The position numbers were made by a program, and so were the translations under genes. 64,000 bases of DNA, taken from NCBI GenBank assembly GCA_028285105.1, contig JANQQE010000021.1, forward strand, positions 310,001 to 374,000. The letters are read 5' to 3'. Source of the stretch: Alphaproteobacteria bacterium. Its GTDB lineage: Bacteria > Planctomycetota > Phycisphaerae > UBA1845. Of this stretch, positions 50,496-62,442 are shown piece by piece (positions within the stretch are counted from its first letter, which is position 1; every line of letters starts with the position of its first letter). The notes beneath the pieces were generated by a model, which had not been told where the DNA came from, made no database searches, and was given only the letters and a program-made list of their open reading frames with translations.

Positions 50496-52021
50496 CCATC
50501 TGCCTTTGGTTTGCTTTTTGCGTCAGCCGTCGCTGGCTTCTTGTCGCCACCCTTCGGCAACTCGATCGCCACCAGCATCCGCCGATTCGTCACATACAAC
50601 GTTCCATTCGACGCCACCGGCGACGTGTACACCGAATTGCGCATGTCGTTCGTCGCAATCTCTTCCATCTTTGGGCCATGCTTGAGTACGACAACTTCGC
50701 CATCCTCATCGCCCAGATACACTTTGCCATCGACGACATACGGCGAGCCCCAGATCGCTGCATAGGTGTCGTACTTCCAAAGTTCCTTGCCCGTTTTCAA
50801 TTCGAGACAATACAGAAACCCGCTTAGGTCCGAGATGTAGAGCAACCCGTCCGCGATCGCCACGGTCGACATCGAACGATTGAACTTCTCATCGCCGACG
50901 TGCCAGATGCGCCCACTCTCGGTGATGTCGCCCGTCTTGGTCGCATCGATTGCAAACAAGTGACCCGGTCCTTCGCCATGTTCCGGATCTTGCCCGACAC
51001 ACAAATACACCTTGTTATCATGGATCACCGGGGTTGCGATGATGTTGTTCTTCGTACCTCGGCCACCCAACTCCCAAACCGAACCCTTCGGGTTGAGATC
51101 GAACTTCCAGATCAATTTTCCCGTCTTCGGTTCAAACGAATAGCACCAACCGTCACCGCCCGCGAACACCACTTGCGGTTTGCCTGCGACCATACCGACA
51201 GCCGGCGATGACCAACTGCCGTGCAGCACTTTGTCGGCTGGGTCGTTGTTCTCCCAAACCAACTCGCCGGTCTTTTTGTTCACCGCAATAAAGTCCGGCG
51301 CATCTGCCACCGGCAAATCGAGGTGTCCTTCGTCCACACCGTTTGACGTATTTAAGAAAATCAGATCGCCATACCCGACCGGTGACGACGTTGCGAGGTT
51401 GTGCGGGAACACGCCCAATTCCTCGATCATGTCGTACGCCCAGATGATGTCGCCATCCTGCTTCTCCTTGTACTTTTCGTCTTTGAATGGCCCGTCATTC
51501 TCGCCATCGAGGAAGCCCTCAATATCCGCACAAACCAGTTCGCACTTGTTGCTGACATACCAGATGCGATCGCCCTCAACGTATGGCGCAGAACAGATGC
51601 CCTGCTCCGGCCAATCGTTGACACGACCGGTGGGCAATTTGTCGTGGGTCAGTTGCCAAAGCAGTTTGCCGGTTTTCTCGTCGGCGCAAACGATCACGCC
51701 CTTGTCGCCTTTGATTCCCGGACGCAGGTTTCCGTTGTTGTTCGTGCCCACGAGGATCTTGCCATTGACGATCACCGGATTGCCATAGGTCTGCGAACCA
51801 AGTTCCAGGGTCCACTTGATGTTCTTTTTCGTTTTCAGGTCCCATTCTGCCGCAATTCCGGTTTCGCCCGAGACCATGTTGCGGTCACCCGAACCGCCCC
51901 ACATCGGCCAATCACCCTTTTTGGCTTTGGCCAACGGTTCCGCAATTACCGGCATCGCGAAACACCCGAGCGCTGCGGCTGCCATCATCGCGCGATACGA
52001 ACGCGCCAATCGATTATTCAT
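50492..52021 (-). CDS. Secreted PQQ-like beta-propeller protein
   Basis: This 509-aa protein has a signal peptide ([16 protein letters not shown]) and seven or eight WD-like PQQ blades with repeated GKLLWQ / GKLIWKFD / GKELWKYD and VYLGDEDGE motifs. It starts with the planctomycete [11 protein letters not shown] motif. The C-terminus is Lys/Pro-rich. Most proteins of this family in planctomycetes lack the residues for PQQ catalysis and are thought to bind other ligands or proteins; I do not see a full quinoprotein active site. Its start overlaps the upstream propeller gene by 8 bp, and its TAG stop is in repeat copy D. Confidence 0.82.
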   Translation of the reverse strand: MNNRLARSYRAMMAAAALGCFAMPVIAEPLAKAKKGDWPMWGGSGDRNMVSGETGIAAEWDLKTKKNIKWTLELGSQTYGNPVIVNGKILVGTNNNGNLRPGIKGDKGVIVCADEKTGKLLWQLTHDKLPTGRVNDWPEQGICSAPYVEGDRIWYVSNKCELVCADIEGFLDGENDGPFKDEKYKEKQDGDIIWAYDMIEELGVFPHNLATSSPVGYGDLIFLNTSNGVDEGHLDLPVADAPDFIAVNKKTGELVWENNDPADKVLHGSWSSPAVGMVAGKPQVVFAGGDGWCYSFEPKTGKLIWKFDLNPKGSVWELGGRGTKNNIIATPVIHDNKVYLCVGQDPEHGEGPGHLFAIDATKTGDITESGRIWHVGDEKFNRSMSTVAIADGLLYISDLSGFLYCLELKTGKELWKYDTYAAIWGSPYVVDGKVYLGDEDGEVVVLKHGPKMEEIATNDMRNSVYTSPVASNGTLYVTNRRMLVAIELPKGGDKKPATADAKSKPKADG

Positions 52022-54278
52022 TGTTGGTCACCTTGAAATTGTCGTAATAGTTTTCTGGACCGTCGCTCTTAGAGGTCGTGTTGGTTGAATACGCATAGAG
52101 TCCCGGGCTGCCTTCGGTGTTCGGACACGAGTCCACGACGTCGATCAGCCACTCTGCCGGTTCGTCTTCATCGCGCGGCCAAATCTTGCCGCGAAGATGG
52201 GCTCTGTCGCCATCGGGCCGAACTTCAAACTTCATCGTGTACCACTTGTCGGGATCGTAGTTGAACTTCACATCGTGACGAATGCGCGGCAGCGGCGACC
52301 ACGACTCGACGCGCAGCTTTTTCGCCACACCCATCGCAATCAACCGATAGCGGGAGTTGATCAAACCCATGTCGGCTTTGAAACGCTTCTTCTTCGCCCG
52401 CCCCATCAAATCGCACTGCACAGTGTACCCACCTTCAACCGGCGGACCGACATACGACCGCAGTCGCATAAATGGCGGCGACGGAAACTTCTTGCTGGCG
52501 ATCTTGCGCAGCACCCGCCCGCCATCCATTTCGATCACTTCGGTTTTCTTCGAAGCACCGATCCAACCCGGCGGCACCGAACCTGGCTTCATGTCTTCAA
52601 AGTTCACTGCAAACGGAATCTTCGGGCAAACCCGCACGCGGGCTGGCGGAACCTCGTACTCTGTGCCGCCGTCCTTTAGCTTCACCATGACGCTGCCGGC
52701 CTTGAAACCGCCCTCGCCTGCTGTGAATGTGCCGTTGTTTGCGACTTTGCCCATTCCACCTTTGACAACCCACTCACCAATTTCTTTCTTAAATGATTCA
52801 ATCGACTTTAGCGGGTGGGGAATTCCGGCAATGTCGAATTTTTGAAGATTAAGTATTATTGTTTCGCCCGGCGCAACAGTGATTTCGGACGGTACGATCC
52901 TGAATCCCGGACGCCCCTTTAGTTGGTCGCCGGTATTTTCCGTCAAACCTTGAATTGGCGAAGTTGAACCGTAAACACTCGAGCCCAAACAATAAGTGCC
53001 ATATCGTGTCATAAAATACACGCGGCCATTCGCAACCACCGGCGAGCCGTAGATCTCATCCACAAGGTTGTCGTCGCGCTCGAACGTATCCATGTCGAGC
53101 GAGACGCACTTGTCGCCTTCATCCTTGAGAATGTGAAACATGCCGGTTTGTTCACCGACATAAATCACGCCGTCAGCCGTCACTGTCGGCGAACCCTTGC
53201 CGACGCGACCCATGTCGTATTCCCAGAACTTCTTGCCCGTCTTGGCGTCGTAGCAAATCATCGTTGCCGCATTGTTAACGACATACAATCGCCCGTTGGC
53301 AATCGCCGGTGACGCATAACCGACCGTCAAACCGTCGTGTCGCCAGACCGCGCCATTTTCGGTAATGTCGCCCGTCTTGGTCGCATCGATGCACAGCACC
53401 GCACCCATTTTAGTCGTGGTGTAGTTCTCCTCGCTGTGGCAGACATACGCATAATCACCCTCAACCACGATCGACGAATTCAAACCGCGCTTGCTGAGTT
53501 TATACGACCAAACCTTCTCGCCGTTGCGGGCCAGCAATCCGTAAACGTAACCATCCGCCGCCCCGACGATAAGCATTCGCTTACCGCCAATCACCGCGAC
53601 GGCAGGTACGGCATACGTCGTATCCAGCGGCTTGCCACCGGGCGCCGACCACCAGATCACTTCGCCGGTATTCTTATCGAGTGCCAACCACCGATGCGTT
53701 GGCTTGGCCATTGGTCCCCAGCTTGAATTCAGGAAGCTGACGATCACCCGATCCTCATCAATGATCGGCGTGTGCAGTCGTCCGCCGTATCCGCTGATGC
53801 GGCCAAACTCCTCGGTCATCGACCGTTTCCAAAGCACTTTTCCATCGCCCGAGAAGCAGAACATTTCGCCACCGGTACCGTGGGCATAAACATTGCCCGT
53901 TGCAGGATCGCCCACGACTGCCGTCCACCCGACGCGGTTCTCGACGATGTCCGTGTGAAACACATTGAACCGATGCTCCCAAACCTTTTTGCCGGTGTTG
54001 GCGTCAAGACAAACCACCCGCTCCTGCCGCGATTCGCCCTCACCGACCGGAGCGATCATGTACAAGCCACCATTCATAACGATGGGTGTGGATCGCCCGC
54101 CGATGTCCGACTTCCATGCCAGATTCTCACCGTCCATCGACCAGGATGTCACCGGTGCGTTTTCGCGCGAGAACCCGTTCTGTTCAGGCCCGCGCCAGAA
54201 TGGCCAATCGTTTGCCAGTGACGGCGTCGCCCAGCACAACATGCCAAGCATCAAAATGTGATTCAGGGAACGTTTCAC
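52014..54278 (-). CDS. Secreted PQQ-like beta-propeller with Ig-like and lectin-like C-terminal domains
   Basis: This 754-aa protein starts at GTG 54278 (GAGGTAA upstream); the longer ATG 54338 frame adds a hydrophilic stretch before the signal peptide ([18 protein letters not shown]). The propeller (about residues 25-430) begins [12 protein letters not shown] and has [25 protein letters not shown] and GKKFWEYD blade ends. An Ig-like domain ([18 protein letters not shown], about 450-550) follows. The last part ([19 protein letters not shown] ... YYDNFKVT, about 575-754) looks like a concanavalin-type carbohydrate-binding domain of the DUF1080 kind. It is translationally linked to the next propeller gene. 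Confidence 0.8.
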   Translation of the reverse strand: MKRSLNHILMLGMLCWATPSLANDWPFWRGPEQNGFSRENAPVTSWSMDGENLAWKSDIGGRSTPIVMNGGLYMIAPVGEGESRQERVVCLDANTGKKVWEHRFNVFHTDIVENRVGWTAVVGDPATGNVYAHGTGGEMFCFSGDGKVLWKRSMTEEFGRISGYGGRLHTPIIDEDRVIVSFLNSSWGPMAKPTHRWLALDKNTGEVIWWSAPGGKPLDTTYAVPAVAVIGGKRMLIVGAADGYVYGLLARNGEKVWSYKLSKRGLNSSIVVEGDYAYVCHSEENYTTTKMGAVLCIDATKTGDITENGAVWRHDGLTVGYASPAIANGRLYVVNNAATMICYDAKTGKKFWEYDMGRVGKGSPTVTADGVIYVGEQTGMFHILKDEGDKCVSLDMDTFERDDNLVDEIYGSPVVANGRVYFMTRYGTYCLGSSVYGSTSPIQGLTENTGDQLKGRPGFRIVPSEITVAPGETIILNLQKFDIAGIPHPLKSIESFKKEIGEWVVKGGMGKVANNGTFTAGEGGFKAGSVMVKLKDGGTEYEVPPARVRVCPKIPFAVNFEDMKPGSVPPGWIGASKKTEVIEMDGGRVLRKIASKKFPSPPFMRLRSYVGPPVEGGYTVQCDLMGRAKKKRFKADMGLINSRYRLIAMGVAKKLRVESWSPLPRIRHDVKFNYDPDKWYTMKFEVRPDGDRAHLRGKIWPRDEDEPAEWLIDVVDSCPNTEGSPGLYAYSTNTTSKSDGPENYYDNFKVTNNE

Positions 54279-54412
54279 GTGTTTAGTTACCTCACTATCA
54301 GTAGGTTGATTCTTTGAGTGTGGGTCTGGATCACCCATTCTAGCAAATAATCAATTCAGGCGAATACGACCGCCCCACCATGACATACCTGTTACACAGC
54401 CCCGGCAGGCGG

Positions 54413-55747
54413 CTATTCGTTACCGCCTTCTCGTACGATCCGCCGCGACTTCATTTCAGATCGAGGCAGACTCCCCGCCGCAGCGACCGCCACCTTCGGC
54501 GCAAAGTTAATTCGCCCACGCAAGTCTTCAGCCACTCGCGACAACAACCCCTTCTCATCACAAGCCATTTCCAATTCAAACTCCACCAGCAAATCGTTGA
54601 GCGGCTTGCTCGCGAGCAAGGTGATTCGAAATTCGCCGATCTCGTCGAATTGTAGCAGCACATCTTCGATCGCCGACGGAAACACGTTGTTGCCGCGTAC
54701 GACCAGCATGTCGTCAGCCCGGCCAACCACACCGCCAACCACACGCGCAAACGTGACATTTCCCGGCCCTTGCTTGACGGTCATCCGAACCAGGTCGCCA
54801 GTGCGGTATCGAATCAACGGACTGCCAACCCGCCCAAGATTCGTCAACACCAACTCGCCGAGTTCGCCGTTATCGACGGGCTGCAACGTTTCCGGGTCAA
54901 TCACCTCGGCGATGAATTCACTTTCGATGATGTATATACCGTCACGATAATTCGTGGTTTGAAAACCCCACGCGCCGATCTCCGTCATACCGACGTGGTC
55001 GAAAACTGTCGCATCCCAAGCCGCTTCGATCCGCTTACGGGTGGCTGGTATGCTTCCGCCCGGTTCGCCCGCGACGATGATCGCTCGTACCGGCAGCGAT
55101 TTAAGATCAATCCCCTCATCGTCAGCCACCTCAGCCAACCGCAGAGCATACGTCGGCGTACAGCAGACGACCGTCGCAGAATTATCGGCAAAGTACTTCA
55201 ACCGCGCAACGCTCGACATCCCGCCAGCTGGCATGCACAAACAACCGCGCGCACACGCGGCATCGAATGCAGACCAAAACCCCACAAACGGTCCAAACGA
55301 AAACGGAAACACTACCCGATCATTCGCTGTCACCTCCGCACCGCTCAACACAAACTGCCAACAGCGAATCCACCACTGCCAGTTCTCGCGCGTGTCGGGC
55401 CAACGCAGCGGCGCACCCGAAGTACTCGACGTCTGATGAAACCGCACGCACGCTTCTACTTCTTGTGTCAGGATCGTTCCGTAAGGTGGATGGGTTCGTT
55501 GGTCGGCTTGCAACTCTTCGCGCGTCGTCAAGGGTAACACACGCAACTCGTCGCGCTGCGGATCAAAACCGATGCCCTCAAACTTTTTGCGATAAAAAGA
55601 ATTTGCAAGGAATGACTCACCGCGGATGGCATCGAAAAGCAAACCGAGTTTCTCGCGCTGAATCCTGGCGAGCGAATCGCGATCGGTCTTCATCTCGTTT
55701 GCAATGTCAGCGATTGCGATGTCATCGTATTCCATGTCGGGCTGCAT
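54413..55747 (-). CDS. Phenylacetate-CoA ligase (PaaK)-family adenylate-forming enzyme
   Basis: This 444-aa protein has the length of PaaK. Motifs: FHQTSSTSGAPLRW (phosphate-binding loop, T/S-rich), CTPTYALRLAEV, VAGEPGGSIPATRKRIEAAW, DHVGMTEIGAWGFQ (acceptor motif), LVLTNLGRVGSPLIRYRTGDLVRM and RADDMLVVRGNNVFPSAIE. It forms an acyl-AMP and then usually an acyl-CoA from an aryl or alkyl acid. ATG 55747 was chosen because sequence before it has no family match; the frame runs on to 55900. It heads a leftward run of six genes with the propellers, the LuxE-like ligase, the dehydrogenase and the iron alcohol dehydrogenase. Confidence 0.85.
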   Translation of the reverse strand: MQPDMEYDDIAIADIANEMKTDRDSLARIQREKLGLLFDAIRGESFLANSFYRKKFEGIGFDPQRDELRVLPLTTREELQADQRTHPPYGTILTQEVEACVRFHQTSSTSGAPLRWPDTRENWQWWIRCWQFVLSGAEVTANDRVVFPFSFGPFVGFWSAFDAACARGCLCMPAGGMSSVARLKYFADNSATVVCCTPTYALRLAEVADDEGIDLKSLPVRAIIVAGEPGGSIPATRKRIEAAWDATVFDHVGMTEIGAWGFQTTNYRDGIYIIESEFIAEVIDPETLQPVDNGELGELVLTNLGRVGSPLIRYRTGDLVRMTVKQGPGNVTFARVVGGVVGRADDMLVVRGNNVFPSAIEDVLLQFDEIGEFRITLLASKPLNDLLVEFELEMACDEKGLLSRVAEDLRGRINFAPKVAVAAAGSLPRSEMKSRRIVREGGNE

Positions 55748-56095
55748 GTTAATCCGGGCGCTCGCGGGTGAATTGCCAAACTGCTCAAATCGTAGTGTTC
55801 CTTGCCCAAAATGCGAATCTGCGCTATCCGTAAGTTGCCGTCGCCCGTACCAGCCAACCCCAACATCCTGCCCCGAAATGTCAGATGTTGTATGCCGCAC
55901 CTGTAATGCAAATGTATCAAGATTCTACCAACCAACGACTTGGCACAATTCCTGGCTGCGACAACGTTGACAAGCCACCCATTTCTTGGTCACTTGTTGC
56001 ACGTCACGACCACGCCATGATGGCGCACGTTGCCGCCACGAGGTGGAGAGAAAACTTCCGGTTTAACATTTCCGGGCTGAAGGAGAAAAGAAATC
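55748..56095. other. Divergent intergenic region between the PaaK-like and PEP-CTERM genes
   Basis: These 348 bp contain no credible gene. The minus-strand frame is open to 55900 but its product has no family features upstream of the chosen start. AAGGAG at 56080-56085 is the ribosome site of the PEP-CTERM gene. No clear promoter is seen. Confidence 0.45.
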
Positions 56096-56788
56096 ATGAA
56101 ACGCACACGATCAATCTTTGCAGTCGCTGCATCCGTTGGCATGCTCGCAGCCTCAACCGCGTCAGCCACCCCGTACATCCTGAGCGCCGTTCAAGATCAA
56201 TCGCAAAGCGCCCCCGATAGCACCTTCGCGCTGGACTTTTTCGGGAACGGTGGCGTCCGTGATTCCGAAATATCAAACACGACTTTCGGCATGGAAATTG
56301 ACTTCGACAACGAGACCGCGAAGTTCACCAATTACTCGCAGCAGATCGGTTCGATCGCCCTGCCCAACGACTCCGGCCCCGATGTCGAAACCGGTCCGAT
56401 CACCGTCAGTATCATCCCCGGAGCAGAGCCGGGCCGCCTCGTCGACAACCTGGACGGAACGTTTACATTCGAAACAACAGATACCTACGAGATCACGTTC
56501 ACGAACGATCTGAGCGCCTACGGTTTCCCGGGCCAGTCGGTCCTCCTGCCAAGCTCGTCGATCGGTACGCTCACCGTGGATGCACTTCGCGACGGCGAAA
56601 TCGACGGCACCGCATCGATGCGCTGGGAAGACAGCAGTGCAATGCTAAACCCCTCGAACGGCGAATTGATGCCATTCCACTACGCTTGCGACATCAACTC
56701 CGTGTTCAACGCCGTACTCGCTCCGGAACCGGCATCGGCGATGCTGCTCGCATTAGGCGCAGTAGCCGTCCTACGCCGCCGCTCCTAA
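56096..56788 (+). CDS. PEP-CTERM-sorted exported protein
   Basis: This 230-aa protein has a signal peptide (SIFAVAASVGMLAASTASA) and a beta-rich middle with no recognised domain. The C-terminal PEP-CTERM tag is APEPASAMLLALGAVAVLRRRS: Pro-Glu-Pro, a membrane helix, then an Arg cluster. Such proteins are processed by an exosortase and sent to the surface or matrix; an exosortase must be encoded elsewhere. AAGGAG lies before ATG 56096, and a strong terminator follows 35 bp after the stop, so it is a single-gene unit. Confidence 0.85.
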   Translation: MKRTRSIFAVAASVGMLAASTASATPYILSAVQDQSQSAPDSTFALDFFGNGGVRDSEISNTTFGMEIDFDNETAKFTNYSQQIGSIALPNDSGPDVETGPITVSIIPGAEPGRLVDNLDGTFTFETTDTYEITFTNDLSAYGFPGQSVLLPSSSIGTLTVDALRDGEIDGTASMRWEDSSAMLNPSNGELMPFHYACDINSVFNAVLAPEPASAMLLALGAVAVLRRRS

Positions 56789-56822
56789 CGCGTTTCGACA
56801 AGTAGCAATCCAAGAACAACAC

Positions 56823-56855
56823 AAGCGGATCACCCAATCGGGTGGTCCGCTTTTT
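56823..56855 (+). terminator. Rho-independent terminator after the PEP-CTERM gene
   Basis: AAGCGGATCACCC (56823-56835) pairs with GGGTGGTCCGCTT (56840-56852), with one non-canonical G-T, across the tetraloop AATC, followed by TTT. It also lies 28 bp past the stop of the convergent regulator, so it may serve both. Confidence 0.88.
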
Positions 56856-56882
56856 CATTGGTCATACTTGTTGCCGTTTGGG

Positions 56883-57377
56883 CTATTTGTTCAATGGCAC
56901 AGCATCGACGGCTTGGCACGTTCCGGCTTCTATACAGTCGTGGCACTCGGCGCTCATTGCTGGTGCGAAGTTTGCTGGTGGATCGAATCCTGATTCGCGC
57001 AATTGGCTGGTGACGTGTTCAAGGCGGCTTACCGTTTCGGGACTTAAGACATGTTCGGTTTCGCAAGCCTCGACCTCAGCCGTCTCTTCGTCGAGGCCGA
57101 GTACGTTGATGAAGAACTCACGCAGCACTTCAAAGCGTCGCACCACGCACTCAGCCAGCTTTGCTCCCACTTCCGTCAGCTTCACCACACCATAGCGATC
57201 GTGCGTCACCAATTCCATCCGATCGAGCGTTCGCACGACGGCTGACACCGTCGAAGGATGCACGCCCAAACCCTTGGCCATCTGCCCGACGCGGGCCGGA
57301 TCGCCCGAAGCACGAAGCTGGTAGATGATCTTCAAATACATCTCATGCGTTGCCGACAACCCGCCACTCTTGTGCAT
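56883..57377 (-). CDS. DtxR/MntR-family metal-dependent transcription regulator
   Basis: This is a protein of about 164 aa. Residues 5-70 form a winged helix (SATHEMYLKIIYQLRASGDPARVGQMAKGLGVHPSTVSAVVRTLDRMELVTHDRYGVVKLTEVG), and the dimerisation/metal domain follows (LREFFINVLGLDEETAEVEACETEHVLSPETVSRLEHV). It includes Glu/Cys/His residues at the expected metal-binding positions. The last 40 residues carry ECHDCIEAGTC, so a third metal or redox site is possible. ATG 57377 is spaced correctly from AGGTGG; ATG 57383 is too close. A good promoter lies upstream. It probably controls manganese or iron uptake, but no target gene is next to it. Confidence 0.88.
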   Translation of the reverse strand: MHKSGGLSATHEMYLKIIYQLRASGDPARVGQMAKGLGVHPSTVSAVVRTLDRMELVTHDRYGVVKLTEVGAKLAECVVRRFEVLREFFINVLGLDEETAEVEACETEHVLSPETVSRLEHVTSQLRESGFDPPANFAPAMSAECHDCIEAGTCQAVDAVPLNK

Positions 57378-57443
57378 GGCCATTCCACCTCTTACAGAAA
57401 ACGAACCCCAGTTTGAATTTACACGCCTTCAACCGATCCCCTT

Positions 57444-57472
57444 ATTATATATCGCCAACATTCACCGAACAA
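57444..57472 (-). promoter_or_regulatory. Sigma70-type promoter of the DtxR-family gene
   Basis: On the minus strand TTGTTC (57467-57472), a 17-bp spacer, and a perfect TATAAT (57444-57449). Transcription would start near 57437, leaving a leader of about 60 nt before ATG 57377. No clear dyad for self-binding is visible. Confidence 0.65.
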
Positions 57473-57533
57473 ACCGCGACAAATGGGCTCCTATCACGCC
57501 GCTTTGACCGCATCGCACAACGTCCAATCGTCG

Positions 57534-57539
57534 TATAAT
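57534..57539 (+). promoter_or_regulatory. Perfect -10 box upstream of the esterase gene
   Basis: TATAAT at 57534-57539, 53 bp before ATG 57593. The nearest TTGACC (57504-57509) is 24 bp away, too far for standard spacing, so the -35 element is unclear. Confidence 0.35.
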
Positions 57540-57592
57540 GATTGATCGGGCGTCAAACGACGCTCAGCCCGCAAACGCACGGAGCCCAACCC

Positions 57593-58948
57593 ATGACGAC
57601 ATTGTTCGCAATCGTACTCGCCAGCCTCGTGATGGCTCCGGGTGATGAAGCAACGCCACCACCAGACGAAAACGCCAAACGCATCGAAGCTGTCAAGACC
57701 TACCTGCTCCCTGACAACACCGCCGATCAGCGACAAGCGCTTAAACAACTCTCGGAAGCCACACCAACTCAAGTCGCCGATGCCCTGGCCAACTGGCGCG
57801 ACCATTGCAAAGTCGAGCAGGAATTCCAAACGCTGAAGATCAACATCCCGACAGGTAAGCGCAAGCCGCCCAAAGAACTCATCGTAGAAGTCAAGACTCC
57901 TCAGGAATTCAAGGCAAGGACAGCGTACCCATTGCTCATCGCCCTGCATGGCCAAGGTGGAAACGGAAAGCAGTTTCTGCGGGCGGTTGTCGCACTTTTG
58001 GGCGAACAATCCGAAGGCTTCATCATCGCCGCCCCCACCGATTACAACGGCATGTGGTTGGGCGCGAGCGAATTGGAATCCGCCGAACCCAACCTCTTGC
58101 TCGATCGACTCAAACGAAGCTTCCCCATCGACACCGATCGCATCTATGCGATGGGATACTCAATCGGCGGACATGCCTCCTTTCTGCTAGCCACGTTCTA
58201 CAAGGATCAAATCGCAGCCACAGTGTCACTGGCTGGCACTTGCGCCATTCAAATGGGCGCTGAATGCCTCGATGTATTGCTGCCCAACATTCACAACACA
58301 CCAGTCCTCGCCGTCTATGGCGAAAACGATCAGTCCAAAGACCCAACCACGAACAAACCCGCAGGGATCGCCATCTGGAACCGTTACATTGAACAGCAAG
58401 CTGCCAAACTGAACCTGCCGATCACCATGATCGAACTGCCCGGAGTGGGACATGGCGGGGTCATTCCGCCGAAGGATCAATTGAAAGCGTATCTCACCAC
58501 GAAACGTGCGCCGCTTTCCAAACAGGTATCCCATCGCTTTCGCTACACTTCGCAGGCGCGTGACGGCTGGCTTAGGCAAATAAAATTCCTCGGGCGACGA
58601 TGGGATTCGCAGCAACTCATTGTCTCGCCTGCAAACGGAGAAACCGTTGCCGAGGCGATGGCGGCGATGCTCGAGCAAAAACTCGGCTACCTCGGCGGAA
58701 CAATCGACGGTCAAACGATCAACATCGACACCCGAAAGTGCAGCCGCATAGAAGTGCTGCTTAATGACGACCTTGTCGATCTCGACCAACCCATCAAGAT
58801 CGTCGTCGATGGCACGGTGCGATTTGAAGGGCTTGCAAAACGAAGCGTCAAGACCATGCTTGAAATTGCCAAAGAAGATTGGGAGTTTCAACGACTGTTT
58901 CCCGTTCGTTTTCAGATCGCCAGAAAAGGCAAAGCCGTTCAGCGTTAG
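57593..58948 (+). CDS. Exported alpha/beta-hydrolase (esterase/phospholipase-like)
   Basis: This 451-aa protein starts at ATG 57593 with GGAG 9 nt upstream. It has a short signal peptide (TTLFAIVLASLVMAPG) and a helical region to about residue 95. The hydrolase core shows YPLLIALHGQGGNGKQF (oxyanion region), GYSIGG (Ser nucleophile near residue 190), YGENDQSK (Asp) and ELPGVGHGG (His near 286). This matches carboxylesterase/phospholipase or PHB-depolymerase-like secreted esterases. The last 140 residues are a separate beta-rich domain (INIDTRKCSRIEVLLNDDLVDLDQPIKIVVDG) seen in other planctomycete esterases. The substrate is unknown. Confidence 0.8.
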   Translation: MTTLFAIVLASLVMAPGDEATPPPDENAKRIEAVKTYLLPDNTADQRQALKQLSEATPTQVADALANWRDHCKVEQEFQTLKINIPTGKRKPPKELIVEVKTPQEFKARTAYPLLIALHGQGGNGKQFLRAVVALLGEQSEGFIIAAPTDYNGMWLGASELESAEPNLLLDRLKRSFPIDTDRIYAMGYSIGGHASFLLATFYKDQIAATVSLAGTCAIQMGAECLDVLLPNIHNTPVLAVYGENDQSKDPTTNKPAGIAIWNRYIEQQAAKLNLPITMIELPGVGHGGVIPPKDQLKAYLTTKRAPLSKQVSHRFRYTSQARDGWLRQIKFLGRRWDSQQLIVSPANGETVAEAMAAMLEQKLGYLGGTIDGQTINIDTRKCSRIEVLLNDDLVDLDQPIKIVVDGTVRFEGLAKRSVKTMLEIAKEDWEFQRLFPVRFQIARKGKAVQR

Positions 58949-59079
58949 TTCATGGCTTCATGTATGCCCGATTGCGCGCCTTTACTTGTTTGAAAGATTG
59001 ATTTGAAGTAATAGTAGTCAATCGCATCAGCCGCCACGTCGCACTCGGCGAGCAATCACACAAAGAGGCTTAGTTACCC

Positions 59080-60690
59080 ATGCCCGAACTTCGCTACCTG
59101 GACGATTCCGGCTCGCTTAAGACTTTCCTACTCGGAGCCCACCCCACGATCATCGGGCGCGTCAACTCATGCGACATCACGTTCGTCGATGACATGATCT
59201 CGCGCGAACACACCCGATTCGAGCGCGAAGCCGAAGGACGCTACCGCGTTCGCGATCTGGGAAGCCGCAACAAAACCTACGTCAACGGCCAACAAATCAC
59301 CGAGTCGATGTTGATCCCCGGCGATATCATTCGGGTCGGCGATCATGTGCTGGAATACCTTGAACCGAGCGCCCAGCGTCAACCGCTCAATACGGACTTC
59401 CTGACGCCCGACAACCGCGACCCTGCTGACTGCGACTGGGTCAAACTCAAGTCGCCATTAACGCTCAGCCTCGATCAAATCGAAAAGCTCTCCAGTCTTT
59501 CGGAAGATTTCGGGCTGACTTCGCGCGCCGAAGACATCGCCGAATCGTGCCTGTCAAGAATCATCGTCGAGCTGCAAGCCGAGCGCGGTTTCATCGCGGT
59601 ACGCGGCGAAGAAAAACAATCGCTCCGCCCCATCGCTCATCGTGGCCTGGAACGCGAGGTGGCGGGATCGCGTATGCCCGTCAGCCAAACATTCGCCCTC
59701 GCACCAATCCTGCAAAAGGTGGCTGGGTGCTACCCGCAATCCGCCAAGAAAGTCGATCCAAAAGCCGGATACGCATCAGCTGCGATCACTGCGCCGCTGA
59801 CATTTCGTGGGACACCCATCGGCGTGCTGTATGCAGATCGTCCCACGGGAAGTCAGGTCTTCAAACCGACAGCCGTTCAGTATCTCTTGGCGGCTGGCGC
59901 GGTGGTCGGAAAAGCGATGGCCGCAACGTCGAAGCGACTCAACGACACCATCGGTCAACAAGAATTGGCGTGGGTATCGTCGATAAAACGCGCTCACGAG
60001 GCGTTGCAAAGCGAACCTGCAACCAACGACACGTTCGACGTTTTCCAGAAAACCACGGGCGGCTTATCGCGTTGCGGCGATTTCTGCGAGGTCGTCCGCA
60101 TCGACGATCATTCGTGCCTGCTCGCTCTCGTCGATGCTGGCGGTCAAGGGTCTTGCGGACTCGCACAAGCTGTCAGCATCCGCACGGCCCTGGAAGCCGC
60201 CGCCCGAGTTTATCCGGAACACATGGAGTTGGCGCCTGTTTTCAACATGCTCAACGAACGAATCGCACGAACCACCGGCAGGCAATTGGTCGCCAGCCTC
60301 GCCGTCGTCTGCGATCTGTCTGCCGGAAAACTCAGCTACATCAATGCGGGCATGCCGCCACCTGTACTGATGGTTGGACCGGGCCGTCTGGTCACACTGG
60401 ATCAACCGTCACTGCTCTTGGGAATCGACGCGACGTACCTGTACGAAACAACTTCGATTGAACTACCCGGTCAGTTTCGCCTCGTCTCATTCACCGATGG
60501 CACGATCGACGCGACCAACAATGCCGGCGAAGCATTCAGTGAGCGACGCATACACGATCAACTACTGGAGGCGACATCGTTCGGCTCACCCGATCACGTG
60601 GGAACACAGGTCCACGACGCCCTGCAAACGCATGTGGCCGGACAATCGCCCGAAGACGACACCACAGTCAGCGTGATCGGACACGGATAA
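59080..60690 (+). CDS. FHA-GAF-PP2C (SpoIIE-type) Ser/Thr phosphatase
   Basis: This 536-aa cytoplasmic signalling protein begins with an FHA domain (residues 20-100: IIGRVNSCDITFVDDMISREHTRFE and LGSRNKTYVNGQQI), which binds phosphothreonine. A GAF-like sensor domain (about 150-300) follows. The C-terminal SpoIIE/PP2C phosphatase (about 320-536) has GGLSRCGDFCEVVRID, LALVDAGGQGSCGLAQA, LSYINAGMPPPVL and EDDTTVSVI. The usual GGDxxD motif reads CGDFCE, and the DGxGxG motif DAGGQG, so some metal ligands deviate. It lies 4 bp before the PilB/GspE gene. A link between phospho-signalling and pilus assembly is inferred from that spacing. Confidence 0.82.
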   Translation: MPELRYLDDSGSLKTFLLGAHPTIIGRVNSCDITFVDDMISREHTRFEREAEGRYRVRDLGSRNKTYVNGQQITESMLIPGDIIRVGDHVLEYLEPSAQRQPLNTDFLTPDNRDPADCDWVKLKSPLTLSLDQIEKLSSLSEDFGLTSRAEDIAESCLSRIIVELQAERGFIAVRGEEKQSLRPIAHRGLEREVAGSRMPVSQTFALAPILQKVAGCYPQSAKKVDPKAGYASAAITAPLTFRGTPIGVLYADRPTGSQVFKPTAVQYLLAAGAVVGKAMAATSKRLNDTIGQQELAWVSSIKRAHEALQSEPATNDTFDVFQKTTGGLSRCGDFCEVVRIDDHSCLLALVDAGGQGSCGLAQAVSIRTALEAAARVYPEHMELAPVFNMLNERIARTTGRQLVASLAVVCDLSAGKLSYINAGMPPPVLMVGPGRLVTLDQPSLLLGIDATYLYETTSIELPGQFRLVSFTDGTIDATNNAGEAFSERRIHDQLLEATSFGSPDHVGTQVHDALQTHVAGQSPEDDTTVSVIGHG

Positions 60691-60694
60691 AGAC

Positions 60695-62377
<1,683 letters not shown>

Positions 62378-62442
62378 GAAACTCACAGCACCAGTCGAGC
62401 GCGGGTGGCGCGAACTCAACAAGCCGCTACAATCTACTGAAT

